Positions 6,250 through 14,320 of a stretch of DNA of 15,643 bases are shown one piece after another. How positions within the stretch are numbered: the first letter of the stretch is position 1; the number at the start of each line of letters is the position of its first letter. Under the pieces are notes generated by a model. It was not told where the DNA came from. It saw only the letters and a program-made list of their open reading frames with translations, and searched no databases. Both the position numbers and the translations under genes were made by a program. The stretch lies in contig DBBU01000025.1 of NCBI GenBank assembly GCA_002292365.1, positions 5,485-21,127 on the forward strand, in the 5' to 3' direction. The DNA is from Flammeovirgaceae bacterium UBA976 (lineage in GTDB: Bacteria > Bacteroidota > Bacteroidia > Cytophagales > Cyclobacteriaceae).

Positions 6250-7557
6250 ATTCCCCAGGATATCAAACTCGCTGATTTTTACCAACTCAGGTAAGTTAGA
6301 AATATCATATTGATACATCACCTGTTCTCCAACTACCAAAGCCGTAGGATAACTCACGATCACATCATAAGCAAAATCAATAGGATAGGTCCCTAGAATC
6401 TTGGGCGCCGTGCGGTCTGCGATGTCTACTACCTTCACTCCTGCCGTTCCATCACACACAATCAAGTGATCTCCTATCACTGCAAGTCCGTGAGGATTGT
6501 ACAAAATATGTCTACCTACAACACTTAAGTTCTGTGAATCCTGAATATCTATGATCTGTAATTCATTCAAATCTGTCCAACAATTGGTTCCTCCCCTTAA
6601 CGTTACATAGGCATATGCCTCGTCTGCCACCACTGGATCACAACTCCTAAAATGCTCAATCCTATTGATATAACTTGGATTACCCGCATCGGTTATGTCA
6701 TACATCAACATTCCATTGGTAGATCCCACGTATAAAATGTCGTTCAATCTAAACAATGTTTCTGCCCAAGTCTCCGTATCTAATTTTCCCCAACGTAGGG
6801 GTTGATGACTTGAGGTCAATTCAAATAAAACCAATTCATTAAAACTGATGGTGTATAAAAATTGATCAATAGGTAAAAATCTCGTCATGGAACCGGCCGT
6901 ACTTACTTGTCCTGAGCCACCATCTTCAGTTGACTTATCATCAGAATCCATCACCGCAACGCCTTCATAATACATGTCGTAGTTTTCTACTTCCTCTTCT
7001 CTAATTTCTACCTCCCAATCCAGCACAATTCCTTGAGACATATCTATATTTTCATAACCTACACGATCGTACTCATAGGCTTCAAGCTCTTCCCAAGAGG
7101 GATAATTCCAATATTGATCAAAATAGAACACATCCTCCACCGTATAATCTTCCAAAAGAATGGGTTCATCTATATTACTGATATCTAACACCACTAATGC
7201 TGAGAACATATCGGCATATAAATGATCATCCACAATGGCCATATCTATGTTGCCCGCTAGTGAAATAAAGGATTTATTGATGGGGTTAGCCGGATCGGTA
7301 TTATCAACGATATGAATGCCCTTATTTGGACTATTTACAAATACGTAATGACCATACGTGATGACCTTCCCTGATTGTGCATAATCCATGGGGGGATCTA
7401 TAGAAATATCCATGGTCAGCTCTTCAACCGTGGCAAAAATGGGTTTAAAATAGGCCACATCAGCCATCTCTGTTCCATTCATTAACTCGCATCCTGAAAA
7501 GATGAAGCTAAAAGCAATCATAACAATATACAATAGTGGTGCAATACGTTTCATCAT
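6241..7557 (-). CDS. LVIVD-repeat lipoprotein (predicted beta-propeller)
   Basis: A 438-residue exported lipoprotein. The signal sequence ends with FSGC, making C23 the lipidated residue. The body consists of LVIVD-type blades, visible as recurring phrases such as YVFVNSPNKGIHIVDNTDPA (71-90), LVVLDISNIDEP (121-132), MLMYDITDAGNP (283-294), LQIIDIQDSQN (333-343) and VKVVDIADRTAP (374-385). LVIVD proteins are thought to form surface beta-propellers; no ligand or enzyme activity is known to me. Between blades, at residues about 140-215, lies a long acidic and tyrosine-rich insertion ending in a Gly/Ser/Asp-rich stretch, which probably forms an exposed loop. The start is the first of two adjacent ATGs. 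The 194-base upstream gap separates it from the methyltransferase gene, so it may have its own promoter, though no clear -7 box is seen. Confidence 0.85.
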   Translation of the reverse strand: MMKRIAPLLYIVMIAFSFIFSGCELMNGTEMADVAYFKPIFATVEELTMDISIDPPMDYAQSGKVITYGHYVFVNSPNKGIHIVDNTDPANPINKSFISLAGNIDMAIVDDHLYADMFSALVVLDISNIDEPILLEDYTVEDVFYFDQYWNYPSWEELEAYEYDRVGYENIDMSQGIVLDWEVEIREEEVENYDMYYEGVAVMDSDDKSTEDGGSGQVSTAGSMTRFLPIDQFLYTISFNELVLFELTSSHQPLRWGKLDTETWAETLFRLNDILYVGSTNGMLMYDITDAGNPSYINRIEHFRSCDPVVADEAYAYVTLRGGTNCWTDLNELQIIDIQDSQNLSVVGRHILYNPHGLAVIGDHLIVCDGTAGVKVVDIADRTAPKILGTYPIDFAYDVIVSYPTALVVGEQVMYQYDISNLPELVKISEFDILGNSN

Positions 7558-7710
7558 GAAATCTATTAATTTAAGTAATTATAAATCAATAAGTATGCCA
7601 AAATGCCTACCCAAATATTTTTATTGTAATATACGAAGATTTATTATTAATATTTTTTGAAAAAAAAAGACTTTATTCCTACTTTTTAAAATTAACCATA
7701 AGGTCATGAC

Positions 7711-7729
7711 ATAGAATACCTCATTCTAT
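7711..7729. repeat. A+T-rich hairpin between the methyltransferase and LVIVD genes
   Basis: ATAGAAT (7711-7717) pairs perfectly with ATTCTAT (7723-7729) across a 5-base loop. On the minus strand it lies 23 bases after the stop codon of the methyltransferase gene, a suitable place for a transcription end. No T run follows at once; a T tract occurs only about 40 bases later. It is a possible weak terminator or 3'-end stabilising structure. Confidence 0.35.
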
Positions 7730-7751
7730 TATTTCCCGCATCCATCAATGT

Positions 7752-8921
7752 TTAATTCTTAATTTCCATCAAACGCTCCAACTCATGAAAAGAGATGCCA
7801 AAGATTTCTTTAAGTGTTGTAATTTGTTCCTTAATAATAGGATCGGGGAGCTCTATTTCTTTTTTTTTCACCGCAGCAATTAAAATATTTTTGGGCGTGT
7901 GATCGGTCGCTATAAATTCAAAGACTTTTGTTTTGTAACCATAGGACTCCAATATAAGTGCTCTAATGGTATCTGTCAATATTTCTGCCTGTCGCGCTTC
8001 CATGATTCCAAATTTGGTCAACGCAGCCAAAGATCCTTGATTTTTCATGCTATTTCGGATTTGTTTGTGGCAGCAGGGTGCGGCAAGGATGACTTTTGCC
8101 TGGTCCTTAATCCCTCTCGCAATAGCGTCATCCGTTGCGATATCACAGGCATGAAGGGCCATCAGTACATCTATTTTTGGAAGGACAACCTCTTTGATCG
8201 CACCCTGCTCAAAACTTAAATGATCGAATTTTGCTTTCTCGACGATAGCATTACATTTTTCAACAAGTTCTGATTTCAATTCAATACCCAATACCTTAGG
8301 TTTCTTTTTTAACTTATTGTGCAGATAATCATACAGTGCAAAAGTCAAATATCCTTTCCCTGCGCCCATATCTACCACATTAAAGGATTCAGGAAGATGG
8401 ACTGAACTCAAGATGACTTCTATCGTTTCTATGTATTTATTGATCTGACGGTACTTGTCCTGTTTGTCTTTTTTGACGACACCATCCCTTGTTGTTACTC
8501 CTAGTTGCTTCAGATAAATATTACCAATGGGATCTAAAATGCGCTTTTTTACATGATCATGAGCCAAATCAACTACATGTAAAGTGGCTGGTTTACTTTT
8601 TAATTTGAATTTTCCACTCCGATAATAAAGTAAGTGCCAATCTTTTTCTAGCGTAAATAAATCAGCTTGATAAAAGTCTTCCTTGAGCAAATTTGAAATT
8701 TGAAGGACACTTTCTTCCAAGGTGAAATTTTTGGTCACATTATTATGCATGTTACAGGTCACCATGGATATCCGCAATTCGTCTTTGAGTTGAACGGGCT
8801 TGAGGATAACCATTTTAATCATCGTCGTTTTTACCCTTTTTTTAGAAAGGATCAGTTTAACTAGATTATTTTGGCTGAAACTATGTTTGAAATGATCAAT
8901 GAATAGATGTTCTTGTGTCAT
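7752..8921 (-). CDS. Class I SAM-dependent methyltransferase with APCCH motif (Methyltransf_32-like)
   Basis: A 389-residue cytoplasmic protein. The SAM-binding core starts at about 180 with VVDMGAGKGYLTFALYDYL (182-200), then GIELKSELVEKC (212-223, acidic end of strand 2), MALHACDIATDDAI (254-267) and APCCHKQIR (281-289). The DMGAGKG, LHACD and PCCH set is typical of a family related to METTL25/RRNAD1 (Methyltransf_32) whose bacterial members are poorly characterised; an RNA or protein substrate is possible. The N-terminal 170 residues are Lys-rich and could bind nucleic acid (inference). ATG 8919-8921 is the only sensible start. The thioesterase gene ends 53 bases upstream on the same strand, so the two could be co-transcribed. 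The two adjacent cysteines (283-284) are worth noting as a possible metal or catalytic site. Confidence 0.8.
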   Translation of the reverse strand: MTQEHLFIDHFKHSFSQNNLVKLILSKKRVKTTMIKMVILKPVQLKDELRISMVTCNMHNNVTKNFTLEESVLQISNLLKEDFYQADLFTLEKDWHLLYYRSGKFKLKSKPATLHVVDLAHDHVKKRILDPIGNIYLKQLGVTTRDGVVKKDKQDKYRQINKYIETIEVILSSVHLPESFNVVDMGAGKGYLTFALYDYLHNKLKKKPKVLGIELKSELVEKCNAIVEKAKFDHLSFEQGAIKEVVLPKIDVLMALHACDIATDDAIARGIKDQAKVILAAPCCHKQIRNSMKNQGSLAALTKFGIMEARQAEILTDTIRALILESYGYKTKVFEFIATDHTPKNILIAAVKKKEIELPDPIIKEQITTLKEIFGISFHELERLMEIKN

Positions 8922-8974
8922 GATTTTTTTTTGCGATGGGCTATAAATTAGTATGTGTTGGGTAAAAACCCCTT

Positions 8975-9832
8975 CTAAGCTCTGATCAAACCCTCCTGAG
9001 CCAATGAAGTAATTAATCTACCCGATTGATCATAAATACTCCCTCGGGTCAACCCTCGAGAATTTCCTGCCTTAGGACTGTCCATCAAATACAGCATCCA
9101 AGAAGAACCATGAAAATGCTCATGAAACCACATACTGTGGTCTAAACTAGCGGCATGTTTTACCCCTTTCAACCAAGAAATACCATGAGGTATCAAAGCG
9201 GTCGAAAGCAGCATATAATCAGATAAGCAAGCCAAACTCGCCTGACGAAAAGCCAAACTCTCCGATGATATATCTTCTAATATTCTAAACCAAATACCCA
9301 ATTTGGGCGGTGCCTTTATTGGATTTAAGGGATCAAATGCTTGGATGGGCCTGATTTCAATCGGCCACTTCGTTTGTGCCCAGCTTTTCAAACGTTCTTT
9401 CAAAACACCCTCTGTCCTTTCGGCAGCTTCAGAGTTGATCTGTTTAAGATTTAACAAACCCTCGGGCCCTTTGACCGGCTCATGATCCAATTGATGAGAG
9501 ATCCCAGGCTCTTTTATTTGAAATGAAGCAGACATATTAAATATAGCTTTCCCGTGCTGAATGGCAACAATGCGTCGGGTTGAAAAACTCTTTCCTTCTC
9601 GAATGGGATCTATTTGATAAATGATCGGCGCATAGGGATCTCCTGGAAGAATAAAATACGCATGCATAGAATGTATCATCCGATCACTCGGTACGGTTTG
9701 TGAGGCAGCATAAACAGCTTGTCCCATGACTAAGCCTCCGTAGAGTTGTGGAGCGCCTATATCAACCGTTTGACCTCGATATATATGATCATCAAGGGCT
9801 TCTGTTTTTAACAATTCAAAATTTAATTCCAT
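8975..9832 (-). CDS. tesB: Acyl-CoA thioesterase II (TesB)
   Basis: A 285-residue double-hotdog thioesterase that hydrolyses acyl-CoA to fatty acid and CoA in the cytoplasm; the length matches E. coli TesB. The first hotdog carries LYGGLVMGQAVYAA (30-43) and HSMHAYFILPGD (54-65). The second carries CLSDYMLLSTALIPHG (202-217), DHSMWFH (231-237) and the end SLAQEGLIR (276-284). The catalytic set of E. coli TesB (D204, T228, Q278) corresponds to D205, S229 and Q279, so the Thr is replaced by Ser, a conservative change that keeps the hydroxyl. The start ATG has no Shine-Dalgarno sequence; a candidate -7 box lies 64 bases upstream. It probably takes part in acyl-CoA pool control, but no beta-oxidation gene is adjacent. 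Confidence 0.92.
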   Translation of the reverse strand: MELNFELLKTEALDDHIYRGQTVDIGAPQLYGGLVMGQAVYAASQTVPSDRMIHSMHAYFILPGDPYAPIIYQIDPIREGKSFSTRRIVAIQHGKAIFNMSASFQIKEPGISHQLDHEPVKGPEGLLNLKQINSEAAERTEGVLKERLKSWAQTKWPIEIRPIQAFDPLNPIKAPPKLGIWFRILEDISSESLAFRQASLACLSDYMLLSTALIPHGISWLKGVKHAASLDHSMWFHEHFHGSSWMLYLMDSPKAGNSRGLTRGSIYDQSGRLITSLAQEGLIRA

Positions 9833-9896
9833 AAAATAAATTTATAAAATATGAGCAAAATGATTCAAATACCAATAAAAGTACACTCCTATTTTA

Positions 9897-9904
9897 CAAA
9901 AATA
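9897..9904 (-). promoter_or_regulatory. Candidate -7 box for tesB
   Basis: Read on the minus strand, 9904-9897 is TATTTTTG, an exact TAnnTTTG. Transcription would start near 9890, leaving a leader of about 57 nt before the tesB ATG. No TTTG is found at the expected -33 position, and such 8-mers occur by chance in A+T-rich spacers. The rest of the 240-base gap between tesB and the M1 peptidase gene shows only a short TGAGG/CCTCA stem and no clear terminator. Confidence 0.35.
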
Positions 9905-10072
9905 AGGTAATTTCAATCGGTGAGGTACCCATCCCTCATGGCCCTTCTAATAAATCTTATATCGAATATTGAATTACAGATAAAAAAATAGTTTTCTCAT
10001 GACAATCTTATTAAAAATATGACTCTAGAGAAGCAAAATTCACTATCATTTAAATTTATTGACTTTGCAACG

Positions 10073-12319
10073 TTACTTATTGACTTTCGTTTTGAATCGA
10101 TCAAACTTTGATGGAACTTTAGTTTTTGGAAAATAATTATTTTGAAAATTAACATCTGCTGTTTGATCCAAAGGATCTAAAATAATTTGAGAAACCACTT
10201 TTTCTTTTATAAATACTTTACTCACATTCAATTCATTAATTCTCCATATTTCTGCCGGAATCTGCTCTATTTCACTCGTTCCATCTTCATAGATCCATTT
10301 GATAATGATCGGACTTATCAATCCTCCATCATTTCGGAAAAATAACTCATAGGCATTCTTTCCAATAAATTTTTCCATCACTGCATCTTGATTGACTGGA
10401 TGAAGATAATCATCTATCAATCCTTTCTTATCTTTAAAAACATACCAAGGCTGAGGCGTTGCTTGAAAAGCTGTCAATTTTGTACCATCTACATAAGTAG
10501 ACTTATATTTACTTTGAAATTTAGAAGCAGGTTCACTGAGCACATACCAACTCACACCTTGTAGGTTGATATCAACGTGATCTGTCGTATAGAACCAACC
10601 CCGCCAAAACCAATCAAGATCTATGGCTGAAGCATCTTCTATAGTTCTAAAGAAATCAGCTGGTTTCGGATGTTTAAAGGCCCATCTTCGAGCATATTCT
10701 TTAAAAGAATAATCAAATAATTCAGGACCCATGATCGTTTCCCTTAATAAAAATAAAGCAGCACTTGGCTTACTATATGCATTATTACCAAAAAATAAAA
10801 TATTCTCAGAATTGGTCATAATGGGTCTCATGAAATCTTTTTCCCCGCTCATAAAATCTTTTATGGTTGCCGGTGTGCCTAATTGGATGGGCATCTCAGG
10901 ATACCATTCCATAGAGGTTTTCGTTTCTAAAAAAGTATTCAATCCTTCGTCCATCCAAGACCATTGTCTTTCATCAGAATTGATGATCATCGGAAAAAAA
11001 TTATGACCCACCTCATGTATAATAACACTGATCATACTCCATTTGGTCATTGAAGAATAGTCACCCTTCTTATCGGGCCGTCCATAATTGAAGCAAATCA
11101 TAGGATATTCCATCCCAATAGCTGCTGTATGGACACTTATGGCTACCGGATAAGGATACTCAATGGTCATTTCACTATAAGTCTTTAAGGTATTGACCAC
11201 GGCCTTGGTCGATTCCTGTTCCCACAGCGGATTACCTTCTTTGGGGTACAAAGACATGGCCATCGTAGTTTTTTGATCCAATTGTACGGCCTGTGCATCC
11301 CAAATGAATTTACGTGAAGATACCCAAGCAAAATCACGTACATTATCAGCCTTATAATGCCAAGTTTTGGTTTGATTGGACCTTGAACCTTCGTTCAAAA
11401 CGGCCTCTTCCTCAGTAATAATTACTACAGGCGCATCAAAACTTGCCCTTGCACTTTGTAATCTTTCAAGTTGTATTGAATTTAGTACCAGCGATTCATT
11501 TACCAATGACCCGGTTGCCGCAATTACATGGTCGGCCGGAGCCGTAATTTTTACATCGAAATTTCCAAAATTCAATGTAAACTCTCCCTGACCTAAAAAT
11601 TGCTTGTTTTGCCAACCATTAAAGTCATCAAAAACAGCCATTCTGGGATAAAATTGAGCAATCGCGTAAAGATAATTGTCATCCTCAGGAAAATATTCAT
11701 AACCCGAACGCTCATCATCATCTCTCCTATTTCCAATCAAATAATTCCAATCTATTTGGAACTTCACTACCGAACCCGGTTTCAAAGGTTCAGCTAAATC
11801 TATGCGCATCATGGTTTTTACTCTGTGAAAACTGAGTCCATTTCCCTCTATGTCCTCAATAGATATGATGTGAAAGCCTCCATCAAAATCAGCATCAAAA
11901 GTTAAATGGGGTAACCGTTTGGCATCAACAGAATATCCAGCATAGAATCTTTCATTAATTTTATACTTGTCCGAATCTTTCGCTCTAATATTCTGATCTA
12001 ACTGAATCCAAAGAAAATTCAAGGTGCTAGGTGAATTATTATAATAAGTGATGATTTCATTTCCAGTAATGGATTGATCTTCATCATTGAGTACGACCGC
12101 TATCTCGTAATCGGCACGCTGCTGCCAATAAGCAGGTCCAGGTGCTCCGGCTCCTGTCCTGTAACTGTTGGGTGTAGGTAGTTTCCTGTCTATTTGTTCA
12201 AATTTTTCATCAAAAATATCCTGTCCTATAAGACTATTGATTGAAAAAAACATAGCAAAAAAGATCCAAACGAAGGTTTTCAACCAAAGTCTATTTCTTT
12301 TCAAAAAAACTAAATTCAT
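10073..12319 (-). CDS. Secreted M1-family metallopeptidase (aminopeptidase-like)
   Basis: A 748-residue zinc peptidase. A basic start and hydrophobic stretch (residues about 11-31) form a signal peptide or anchor, placing it in the periplasm or envelope. The N-terminal beta domain begins near YWQQRADYEIAVVLND (64-79). The catalytic domain has GMEYP (402-406, equivalent to GAMEN) and the zinc site HEVGH (435-439) with E458 in MDEGLNTFLE, the exact HExxH-x18-E spacing. Y515 in AYSKPSAA fits the transition-state tyrosine. All key residues are present, so it should be active on peptides; the physiological substrate is unknown. No T9SS sorting domain is seen at the C-terminus. It is divergent from the beta-lactamase-like gene, with 46 bases between starts. 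TACTTTTA (complement of 12338-12345) is a 7-of-8 -7 box for it. Confidence 0.9.
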   Translation of the reverse strand: MNLVFLKRNRLWLKTFVWIFFAMFFSINSLIGQDIFDEKFEQIDRKLPTPNSYRTGAGAPGPAYWQQRADYEIAVVLNDEDQSITGNEIITYYNNSPSTLNFLWIQLDQNIRAKDSDKYKINERFYAGYSVDAKRLPHLTFDADFDGGFHIISIEDIEGNGLSFHRVKTMMRIDLAEPLKPGSVVKFQIDWNYLIGNRRDDDERSGYEYFPEDDNYLYAIAQFYPRMAVFDDFNGWQNKQFLGQGEFTLNFGNFDVKITAPADHVIAATGSLVNESLVLNSIQLERLQSARASFDAPVVIITEEEAVLNEGSRSNQTKTWHYKADNVRDFAWVSSRKFIWDAQAVQLDQKTTMAMSLYPKEGNPLWEQESTKAVVNTLKTYSEMTIEYPYPVAISVHTAAIGMEYPMICFNYGRPDKKGDYSSMTKWSMISVIIHEVGHNFFPMIINSDERQWSWMDEGLNTFLETKTSMEWYPEMPIQLGTPATIKDFMSGEKDFMRPIMTNSENILFFGNNAYSKPSAALFLLRETIMGPELFDYSFKEYARRWAFKHPKPADFFRTIEDASAIDLDWFWRGWFYTTDHVDINLQGVSWYVLSEPASKFQSKYKSTYVDGTKLTAFQATPQPWYVFKDKKGLIDDYLHPVNQDAVMEKFIGKNAYELFFRNDGGLISPIIIKWIYEDGTSEIEQIPAEIWRINELNVSKVFIKEKVVSQIILDPLDQTADVNFQNNYFPKTKVPSKFDRFKTKVNK

Positions 12320-12365
12320 TACCTTTTTATTAAATTATAAAAGTAAATTTAATAAAAAAAAAACC

Positions 12366-13268
12366 GTGAAATGCTATCGCTATTTATTAATATTAATAAG
12401 TCTGTATGGCTGTAAAACAGAGCATTCAGAAGACTTAGATTCAAAAATAATAAACCTCTTGGAACAAGTTGAGGGCGACTTTGCGATTGCCTTTCAAGAT
12501 CTTAATCGCAGAGAAAATGTTTTTTTACTCAATGAAAATGAGCAATTTCATGCCGCAAGTACAATGAAAGTACCGGTCATGATCGAAATGTATCATCAAG
12601 CATCTCAAGGGCAATTTTCACTTACTGATAGTATACTCGTCAAAAATATATTTGAAAGTATTGTAGACCATTCGACCTACAAAATGAATATCGCAGAGGA
12701 TTCGGAACCCTCACTTTATACTCAGATCGGCAAACAAATGACCCTGTTTGATCTCATGCATCAAATGATTATTTCGAGTAGTAATTTGGCTACCAACATT
12801 CTAGTTGAAGAAGTTGGTGCTAAAAATATTACCGCTTCTATGCAGCGTTTGGGGGCTTATGATACCGAAGTGCTTAGGGGCGTAGAAGATCAGAAAGCAT
12901 ACGATTTAGGACTGAACAATATGACTACCGCCAAAGATTTGATGACCATTCTTAAAAGTATTGCTTTGCCTTTGGGTGAAACAACTCAAGACCAAATAGC
13001 AATGATCGATGTGCTCAAAGCACAAGAGTTTAATGATATCATTCCTCGATTTTTACCCGTCGATGTACAAGTCGCACACAAAACAGGTTCAATCACGGGG
13101 TTGCATCATGATGCAGGTATTATTTATTTACCAAATGGAGAAACTTATGTGCTTATTTTACTATCAAAAAACTTAAAAGATTTTGATCAAGGCACCTTGA
13201 CATTGGCCAAAATATCAAAGCTTTTTTATGAACATGTTACCGCATTGGAAGTTTCTTCAAATAATTGA
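12366..13268 (+). CDS. Class A beta-lactamase-like serine hydrolase, lipoprotein
   Basis: A 300-residue protein starting at GTG 12366. The frame is open 66 codons further upstream, but that part lies antisense to the M1 peptidase gene and lacks a signal peptide; from the GTG the protein begins with a proper lipoprotein signal (CYRYLLILISLYGC, lipid at C16). Class A landmarks: STMK (65-68) holds nucleophile S65 and K68; SSN (138-140) replaces the usual SDN; E174 in RGVEDQKAY may be the deacylation Glu; KTG is at 239-241. The whole fits the Beta-lactamase2 fold. With Ser in place of Asp in SDN and no classical E-x-x-L-N, activity on beta-lactams is uncertain; a cell-wall or other ester/amide substrate is possible. 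It converges with the Gfo/Idh/MocA gene, 41 bases apart. Confidence 0.82.
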   Translation: MKCYRYLLILISLYGCKTEHSEDLDSKIINLLEQVEGDFAIAFQDLNRRENVFLLNENEQFHAASTMKVPVMIEMYHQASQGQFSLTDSILVKNIFESIVDHSTYKMNIAEDSEPSLYTQIGKQMTLFDLMHQMIISSSNLATNILVEEVGAKNITASMQRLGAYDTEVLRGVEDQKAYDLGLNNMTTAKDLMTILKSIALPLGETTQDQIAMIDVLKAQEFNDIIPRFLPVDVQVAHKTGSITGLHHDAGIIYLPNGETYVLILLSKNLKDFDQGTLTLAKISKLFYEHVTALEVSSNN

Positions 13269-13309
13269 TCACCCCTTCGATCCAATTAAGATGATGAGTA
13301 AATATGAGC

Positions 13310-14272
13310 TCAATCCCTGAGCTGCTCAATGATCCGCATATTATTCAAAGAGTCCGAAACTGGAATTAATAAAGGTTCCAAAGTTCTGATTGCTTTGGAA
13401 AAATGATCAGCTTGAAGCACATAGGTATTTACAGGTTCAAACGAGATGCGATCAATAGTACTTCCTTGCTGCAAAATAAGGGTCGCTTCTTGATCAAGGC
13501 AATTAAAAGGATACTTGATCTCTATTTTACCTTTGGATCCAAAAACATGCACGACTTGAAAACGCTCCATTTGGGTGCCACAGGTAAAGGTAGCAGACCC
13601 TTTATTGAATTGTAGTATCCCAGAAGTCAATCGATCTGTTTTCATTTCAGGATCATATTCTGACAATCCACTCACCTTAACGGGTTCTTGTTCAAAAAGC
13701 CATCTGGCCACAGAAACACCATAACAACCTACATCCATTAGACTTCCTCCACCCATACTTTTCTGATTACGAATATTGTTTGGATCTAATTGAGCATAAG
13801 AAAAATGAATGTGTACATGAACCAACGTACCGATGGAACCGGAAGCTATGAGTGACTTCACTTTCCCCCATTGGGGATGAAATTTATACATGAATGCCTC
13901 CATCACACGCAAATCTGGATATTTTTTCAGAGCTTCGTTCATCAACGTAGCTTCTGATAAATTCAGCCCGATGGGTTTTTCACACAGTACATGTTTGCCT
14001 GCAGCAAGTGATTTTAGTATCCATTCGACATGTAAATGATTAGGTAAAGGAATATAGATGGCTTCAATAGCTGAATCTAAAAGCATGGCTTCATAGCTAC
14101 CATAAGCTTTCTTTATTTGAAATTGAGCAGCTATTAATGCTGCTTGTGACAAACGACGAGAGGCAATCGCATCGATACTGCAAAATTCAGCTTTGAGCAT
14201 CGCAGGGATGACTTTTTTGATGGCAATTTGGGCCGTGCCTAAAATTCCCCAGGAAACTTTTTTCATCCTCAT
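13310..14272 (-). CDS. Gfo/Idh/MocA-family NAD(P)-dependent oxidoreductase
   Basis: A 320-residue cytoplasmic sugar- or aldose-type dehydrogenase. The Rossmann N-terminus is VSWGILGTAQIA (6-17), followed by the PLPNHLHVEW substrate/cofactor strand (75-84) and EKP (98-100) with the catalytic-type K99. The C-terminal domain carries GGGSLMDVGCYGVSVARWLF (174-193), typical of the glucose-fructose oxidoreductase / D-xylose dehydrogenase / trans-dihydrodiol dehydrogenase branch. The substrate cannot be read from the sequence. The start is the first ATG; a second in-frame ATG two codons later is also possible. It follows the aldehyde dehydrogenase gene after 48 bases with no clear terminator between, so the two are probably one transcript. 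Such a pairing suggests stepwise oxidation of a sugar or polyol, but this is inference. Confidence 0.88.
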   Translation of the reverse strand: MRMKKVSWGILGTAQIAIKKVIPAMLKAEFCSIDAIASRRLSQAALIAAQFQIKKAYGSYEAMLLDSAIEAIYIPLPNHLHVEWILKSLAAGKHVLCEKPIGLNLSEATLMNEALKKYPDLRVMEAFMYKFHPQWGKVKSLIASGSIGTLVHVHIHFSYAQLDPNNIRNQKSMGGGSLMDVGCYGVSVARWLFEQEPVKVSGLSEYDPEMKTDRLTSGILQFNKGSATFTCGTQMERFQVVHVFGSKGKIEIKYPFNCLDQEATLILQQGSTIDRISFEPVNTYVLQADHFSKAIRTLEPLLIPVSDSLNNMRIIEQLRD

Positions 14273-14320
14273 TTAAAAAATATCAATGAATAAGATGATC
14301 GTGATTTTTCCCATTCAACT

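Noticed and set aside
8960..8975. GGGTAAAAACCC-like stem after the tesB stop as a terminator
   Set aside because: It has only three to four pairs and no T run follows on the minus strand.
12168..12365. In-frame upstream extension of the beta-lactamase-like gene
   Set aside because: It lies antisense to the start of the M1 peptidase gene, and it would bury the lipoprotein signal that begins at GTG 12366.
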